10,316 nt of DNA from Candidatus Heimdallarchaeota archaeon. GTDB lineage: Archaea > Asgardarchaeota > Heimdallarchaeia > Hodarchaeales > S146-22. Numbering within the stretch: position 1 is the stretch's first letter; every line of letters begins with the position of its first letter. Location of the stretch: assembly GCA_015520535.1 (NCBI GenBank), contig WAPZ01000542.1, positions 1-10,316 of the forward strand. Reading direction: 5' to 3'. A program made the position numbers and the translations under genes. Shown piece after piece: positions 6,598 to 10,316 of this stretch. The notes beneath the pieces are model-generated. The model was given only the letters and a program-made list of their open reading frames with translations. It was not told the origin of the DNA and searched no databases.

Positions 6598-7899
6598 ATG
6601 ATTCCTTTTTGGTTAGGTAGAGTTAAATTTGATGAAGAAGAAGGTCCAACGCTTGTAAAAAGCTTGTTTCATAACATTCATATTCCAGAACCTGTGTTAT
6701 CTGGGGTCACTACCACGTTATTCACAATGGCAATTGGAGTTGGAGAACCGACCGGAGAGTCAGATACGGCCATCATTCCAGTAAATGTGACATTGTTTAG
6801 TGGACGATGTTTAATATTTAGTTACTCAGTTACGGATGAAAAAGCAAGAAGTGGGGCTAGAATGGAAAGCTTTATGCTTTATTGTCCACGTGAATATCAA
6901 GATAGATTATTAGATCGGATCGTACCGCTAGTTGATGTATTTCAAGAAGAAGCTGAATTATTGAAGCATAATGATCGAAAATCAGTGGATGAAATAATGG
7001 AGGGACTTTTTGATAAAATTCGTGAAATTCTAGAAACGGAAATAGATCAAAAAGTAGAGATGATGTTAAATACGTATTGCACAAAACGTGATCGGGTACT
7101 AGTGGGCGGTAAAAGAATCTACGGAATCCATAACATCGGATTAAGCTATGATCTCATCGAATCTGTCTTTGAATTGAATAAAAGGTTGAACACAATTAAA
7201 CGCAATTTACCTTTTGAAAGTGCGCTTAAAGATCAGTTATTCTTACATATTGACCTTTATGCGACCACGGAGGACGAAACTTATTTTATGAATTTTTTGT
7301 TTCAAAAAGATAAATATGTTATCTTGGTGACTTCAGATAACAGCCGTATAAGTCATCTCCATCGTCCTTTCTTAGATATTTTATGGCATTTAGTTATCGA
7401 ATACCAGGAGGATTCAGATTCAGAGAAAAGTCATACCTCCGATGAAGACATGGAAGGTCAAAGTAAAGAGGAAATTATCATTCTAAAGGAAAAGAGGCAT
7501 CCCTATATTGAGGCATTAAGCAACTATATGGAAAAAACGCTCAATGGAATTGAAAGTTTTGCTATTCTTGGACAGAAAAACGAACATTTTTATTCATTTG
7601 TGGAATCAAATCATAAAATGCAATACTATAATTTGGCAGTTCTCAAATTTATCACCACATTAAATAGAATTTTTCAGCACATTATAGGAAAAGAAGCAAA
7701 AAAATTTACTATCTCGCTTAAATGCGACGAAGGTATCATTAATAATGCACTTGTGGAATGGCTAAGTTTAGAAACTAAGGAGGTAGAAAAACAAGCGAAA
7801 TTATATTTGCTTGTAAGTTCCAGCCAATATGATCAAGGTACTCTTTCCTTTGCCGCCTCTGAATTATTTCAACTACGTCCCCGTTCGATCGATTTTTAG
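6598..7899 (+). CDS. 433-residue protein of unknown function, possibly longin-like N-terminus and roadblock-like C-terminus
   Basis: I do not recognise a named family. Residues 1-120 alternate strands and a helix as a longin-type domain would: FWLGRVKFDEEEGP (4-17), a strand near TLFTMAIGVG (40-49), CLIFSYSVTDEKARSGARMESFMLYCP (71-97) and a helix DRLLDRIVPLVDVFQEEAELL (102-122). A charged helical stretch follows (128-160). Residues about 205-268 form a second alpha/beta unit (LFLHIDLYATTEDETYFMNF, YVILVTSD, LDILWHLVIEYQ). An acidic, Ser-rich linker (269-292) leads to a third unit (about 312-410): ESFAILGQKNEHFYSFV, helix YYNLAVLKFITTLNRIFQHII, then strands ending in LYLLVSSS, resembling roadblock. 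No membrane segment, signal peptide or catalytic motif is seen. GGTGA (6584-6588) lies nine bases before the ATG. Its tail overlaps pyruvate kinase convergently by 27 bases. The reading frame is secure, the fold call is inference. Confidence 0.8.
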   Translation: MIPFWLGRVKFDEEEGPTLVKSLFHNIHIPEPVLSGVTTTLFTMAIGVGEPTGESDTAIIPVNVTLFSGRCLIFSYSVTDEKARSGARMESFMLYCPREYQDRLLDRIVPLVDVFQEEAELLKHNDRKSVDEIMEGLFDKIREILETEIDQKVEMMLNTYCTKRDRVLVGGKRIYGIHNIGLSYDLIESVFELNKRLNTIKRNLPFESALKDQLFLHIDLYATTEDETYFMNFLFQKDKYVILVTSDNSRISHLHRPFLDILWHLVIEYQEDSDSEKSHTSDEDMEGQSKEEIIILKEKRHPYIEALSNYMEKTLNGIESFAILGQKNEHFYSFVESNHKMQYYNLAVLKFITTLNRIFQHIIGKEAKKFTISLKCDEGIINNALVEWLSLETKEVEKQAKLYLLVSSSQYDQGTLSFAASELFQLRPRSIDF

Positions 7900-9339
7900 C
7901 TTTTTCTGTGCACGAATTATTTCCAACAATTCACCTACATTGAAGACTTGTATGAGATTAGTATTTGATGGTAATCCCAATAATGATCCGGCAACCAAGA
8001 TTATAGTTTGATCACTTTCAATCAGTCCATACTCGCTGGCTTTTTCAATTACATTGGTAATTAAGTCGTCCGTGTTCGTGGCAACATCAATAGTAATTGG
8101 AATTACACCCCACACAAGATTTAATTGACGTTTAGTCCAAGGATAAGGTGTTCCCGTGATTATTGGCTGCTTTGGGCGATATTTTGAAATTAGTCGCGGA
8201 GTTCCTCCCGAACGCGTCACGGTCACAATCGCATCCGCGTTCATTCGTGACGCTAACAATGTTACAGAGTTGCCAATGGCATCTAAACGCGTGGTTGTCT
8301 CTTCTTTGTATTTTTTTGGGAAAATTTTGTGGCTTATTAAGTAGTTTTCGGCTTCTTTCGTGATTTTTTTCATGAATTCTACAGCTAAAACTGGATATTT
8401 ACCAGATGCTGTTTCTCCGGATAACATTACAGCGTCCGCCCCATCTAAAACAGAGTTGAAAACGTCAGATGCTTCAGCTCGGGTGGGGCGTGGAGAAGTT
8501 GTCATTGACTCCAACATTTGTGTGGCAACTATAATGGGCTTGGCAGCGGCATTTGCTTTCATGATAAGATCTTTTTGGAGTAAAGGAATTTTTTCAGTTG
8601 GTATTTCAATACCTAAGTCGCCACGAGCGACCATTACGGCGTCAGATGCTTGAAGAATTTCATTGTAATTTTTAACACCGTCACGATGTTCGATTTTACT
8701 GATAATGCGACATTGAGAGTATTTTTCTTTAATAAGATCTTTTAGTGGTTCTAGATCTTGGGCTCTTCGGACGAAAGAGGCAGCTAAAAAGTCAGGTTCC
8801 AAATCTAACGCAAACGAAGCGTGTTTCAGATCTTCTTCGGTCGGAAAATAAAGTGACAAATTGACATCCGGTGCATTCACGCCTTTTTTGCTTTTTAATA
8901 GTCCTCCAGAGATTACTTCTGTAATTACCTCAGTGTCTGTCTTTGAAATGACTTTTAAATTTATATAACCGTCGTTAATTGCAATATGATTTCCAATTTT
9001 CACGTCCTTCGGAAGATCTGGGTAGTTAATGTAGGCTTTTTTCTCATCACCGACACAAGGATTGGTAGTAAGCGTGAATTTCTGGCCCGCTTTCAGAATG
9101 ACGTTAGGTTTCATTTCGCCTACACGAATTTTGGGACCTGGTAAATCAATAAGTATGGCAACTTCTGGGGTTTCAGAGCGAATTAAGTCAAATATTTTTT
9201 TGTGACCTTGATGCGTACCATGTGAAAAGTTTAATCGGGCTATATTCATTCCATTTTCATACAATTTGCGTATTGTATCAGAATCATCAGATGCCGGACC
9301 AATGGTGCAAATAATTTTAGTTTTTTGTTGATCTCGCAT
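7873..9339 (-). CDS. pyk: Pyruvate kinase
   Basis: Catalyses phosphoenolpyruvate + ADP to pyruvate + ATP, the last step of glycolysis, in the cytosol. Counting from ATG 9339 the protein has 488 residues, normal for the family. Conserved parts are TKIICTIGPAS (7-17), ARLNFSHG (34-41), DLPGPKIRVGE (65-75), the active-site signature IISKIEHRDGVKN (212-224, Lys215 and Glu217 expected catalytic and metal ligand), MVARGDLGIE (236-245), ATQMLESM with SPRPTRAE (272-288) and DAVMLSGETASG (302-313), followed by the C-terminal domain with VTRSGGTPRL. An upstream TTG at 9354 is in frame (five extra residues, MQLGK), but the ATG matches the family start better. The gene stands alone, divergent from an alpha/beta hydrolase, and its last nine codons overlap the 433-residue gene in opposite orientation. 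A dyad in its leader suggests regulation. Confidence 0.97.
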   Translation of the reverse strand: MRDQQKTKIICTIGPASDDSDTIRKLYENGMNIARLNFSHGTHQGHKKIFDLIRSETPEVAILIDLPGPKIRVGEMKPNVILKAGQKFTLTTNPCVGDEKKAYINYPDLPKDVKIGNHIAINDGYINLKVISKTDTEVITEVISGGLLKSKKGVNAPDVNLSLYFPTEEDLKHASFALDLEPDFLAASFVRRAQDLEPLKDLIKEKYSQCRIISKIEHRDGVKNYNEILQASDAVMVARGDLGIEIPTEKIPLLQKDLIMKANAAAKPIIVATQMLESMTTSPRPTRAEASDVFNSVLDGADAVMLSGETASGKYPVLAVEFMKKITKEAENYLISHKIFPKKYKEETTTRLDAIGNSVTLLASRMNADAIVTVTRSGGTPRLISKYRPKQPIITGTPYPWTKRQLNLVWGVIPITIDVATNTDDLITNVIEKASEYGLIESDQTIILVAGSLLGLPSNTNLIQVFNVGELLEIIRAQKKLKIDRTGT

Positions 9340-9371
9340 TTTTCCCAACTGCAATGCTTTCTTAACAGGAT

Positions 9372-9389
9372 GACTGCCACATCGCAGTC
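9372..9389. promoter_or_regulatory. 18-base dyad in the pyruvate kinase upstream region, candidate operator
   Basis: GACTGC-CACATC-GCAGTC is a perfect 6-base inverted repeat with a 6-base centre. On the minus strand it begins one base after the candidate TATA box at 9391-9400, so it would cover the stretch between TATA and transcript start, where archaeal repressors commonly bind. Its GC content stands out in an AT-rich gap. On the plus strand it is followed by five T's, giving a weak terminator-like shape, but no plus-strand gene ends nearby. Confidence 0.45.
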
Positions 9390-9390
9390 T

Positions 9391-9400
9391 TTTTAATTAT
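9391..9400 (-). promoter_or_regulatory. Candidate TATA box for pyruvate kinase
   Basis: The minus strand reads ATAATTAAAA 52-61 bases upstream of the ATG at 9339. Transcription would begin roughly 25-30 bases downstream, leaving a leader of about 30 bases. The dyad at 9372-9389 adjoins it. Confidence 0.4.
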
Positions 9401-9403
9401 TTT

Positions 9404-9414
9404 CTTATTAAAAG
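9404..9414 (+). promoter_or_regulatory. Candidate TATA box for the alpha/beta hydrolase
   Basis: CTTATTAAAAG lies about 27-37 bases upstream of the hydrolase ATG at 9441, the distance expected for a short-leader archaeal transcript. It is only a few bases from the pyruvate kinase box on the other strand. Confidence 0.35.
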
Positions 9415-9440
9415 TCATTAAATGCTGTTGTGGTTTTTAG

Positions 9441-10295
9441 ATGAAAACGGAAATACAGGCAAAAGTACGAGCCTTTAAAGTTGAAATAGGCAATAAATAC
9501 CGAATTTTAGGGGAAATTTGGCTTCCATCAGAGTTTTTAACAGAAAAATGTTTAATTTGGGTTCATTGGATGGACAGTCGAGGTTATCGTTCGCTCAATT
9601 TGTACAAGAATGCAGCTCGTTTCTTTTCCTCACGTGGTTATGTCGTTGTGCTATACGACCAATTAGGTGCCGGCAGGAGCCGTCCCGGTCGGTTTGCTTT
9701 CCCGCGAAGGTCGTCATTGCATTTTATTAAAGTAGCAGAGCGTGCAGTAAAGATCGTGAGAGAAGAATATCCCAATAAAGTGATTAATCCACACATTATT
9801 GGGATAGGCCATTCGTTAGGTGGTGTCACAATTATGGAAGCCGTAAAGCGCGGTTTTCAACTAAAAGCAGCGATTTTTTTATCAACACCCCCTAGTCATG
9901 GACGAGCCACGCGACGAGGAATTATTCGTGAACATGGATATTTAAAATATTTGGTTTTCAAAATTCTGGCGTATCTTGACTTTATTCCAGCAGTATTAGG
10001 GAAGCCACTCACTTACAAGTTATTCGGCTTCCGTTTGTATTACCACGAAATTGTGAAGGAGTTATTACAGAGCCACGCAGCGCGTTTAATGAAAAAATAT
10101 CCGAATCTTCCGATGCTGGCTATATTTGGGGAGAATGATGAATATATTGAGGAGGAGGATTTTTCACAAGAGTTGCCACATGAGAGATATCCTTGGATAA
10201 AACGCGTATTTATCCCCCAAGCGACTCATGATATGGTTACTCACCAAGAAATAGTTTTTAAACATATTGTGGATTTTTTAAACTCTGTAAATTAG
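9441..10295 (+). CDS. Alpha/beta hydrolase, probable serine esterase/lipase-like enzyme
   Basis: A complete 284-residue alpha/beta hydrolase fold protein. The nucleophile elbow is GIGHSLGG (121-128) with Ser125; the acid is probably Asp233 in FGENDEY (229-235) and the base His263 in QATHDM (260-265), giving an intact Ser-Asp-His triad in family order. VVVLYDQLGAGRSRP (68-82) is the strand 4 region typical of Hydrolase_4/monoacylglycerol lipase-like members. The oxyanion segment reads VHWMDSRGY (41-49) where HG is usual. Residues about 168-210 (YLKYLVFKILAYLDFIPAVLG and on) are hydrophobic and helical and probably form the lid that shapes an acyl-substrate pocket. No signal peptide is present, so it should be cytosolic. 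The substrate is unknown; a carboxylester or lysophospholipid is likely. TGTGGT lies about eight bases before the ATG. Confidence 0.9.
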   Translation: MKTEIQAKVRAFKVEIGNKYRILGEIWLPSEFLTEKCLIWVHWMDSRGYRSLNLYKNAARFFSSRGYVVVLYDQLGAGRSRPGRFAFPRRSSLHFIKVAERAVKIVREEYPNKVINPHIIGIGHSLGGVTIMEAVKRGFQLKAAIFLSTPPSHGRATRRGIIREHGYLKYLVFKILAYLDFIPAVLGKPLTYKLFGFRLYYHEIVKELLQSHAARLMKKYPNLPMLAIFGENDEYIEEEDFSQELPHERYPWIKRVFIPQATHDMVTHQEIVFKHIVDFLNSVN

Positions 10296-10300
10296 TTTTT
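10296..10300 (+). terminator. Possible T-run terminator after the hydrolase
   Basis: Five T's directly follow the hydrolase stop codon. Archaeal RNA polymerase often stops at T-runs without a hairpin, but such runs are frequent in this AT-rich DNA and the window ends 16 bases later. Confidence 0.2.
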
Positions 10301-10316
10301 AAATGCTAGTTTAGGA

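Noticed and set aside
8360..8653. Plus-strand open frames opposite pyruvate kinase
   Set aside because: They lie antisense to strongly conserved pyruvate kinase motifs, have no recognisable protein features and are explained by codon use on the real strand.
9340..9354. TTG start of pyruvate kinase at 9354
   Set aside because: The five extra residues add nothing conserved, and the in-frame ATG at 9339 gives the usual family N-terminus.
9372..9394. Rho-independent terminator on the plus strand (dyad plus five T's)
   Set aside because: No plus-strand gene ends within 1.4 kb upstream and archaea do not depend on such hairpins. An operator for the minus-strand gene is a better reading.

Overview
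The window is archaeal. Adjacent genes for fibrillarin and a Nop56/58-type protein (the box C/D RNA 2'-O-methylation core) occur together in Archaea and not in Bacteria. Upstream sites look like TATA boxes, and the DNA is AT-rich. Small proteins that look like the roadblock/longin fold are especially abundant in Asgard archaea, so an Asgard host is plausible, but nothing here proves it.

The left half (1-4034) reads on the minus strand. In transcription order it holds: a small cysteine-containing protein of unknown function (3624-4034); a Nop5/aNop56 scaffold with a long lysine-rich tail (2248-3567); fibrillarin FlpA (1553-2248), whose start overlaps the nop5 stop by one base; a membrane-anchored hexapeptide-repeat acyltransferase (722-1474); and a class I SAM methyltransferase whose start lies inside the acyltransferase gene and whose C-terminus runs off the window at base 1.

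The middle (4148-7899) is a tight plus-strand run that starts from a short divergent promoter region. It holds a HemK2/Mtq2-type NPPY methyltransferase, probably modifying the release factor; a DRG/OBG-type GTPase with a TGS domain; a short protein resembling the roadblock/LC7 fold; and a 433-residue protein that may carry longin-like and roadblock-like domains. Gaps are 21-32 bases, so one transcript is likely. The last two proteins are the least explained part of the window and the best candidate for an undescribed system, perhaps a regulator or partner of a small GTPase.

The right part holds pyruvate kinase on the minus strand (7873-9339), whose 3' end overlaps the 433-residue gene by 27 bases in convergent orientation. 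Divergent from it is an alpha/beta hydrolase (9441-10295). The 100-base region between them holds a candidate TATA box for each gene and an 18-base dyad placed where an archaeal operator would sit for pyruvate kinase.

The two operons flanking 4035-4147 both concern information processing: rRNA/tRNA 2'-O-methylation on one side, release-factor methylation and a ribosome-type GTPase on the other. The outer genes are metabolic or envelope-related. No tRNA, rRNA, CRISPR array, insertion sequence or stretch over 300 bases without a gene was seen.
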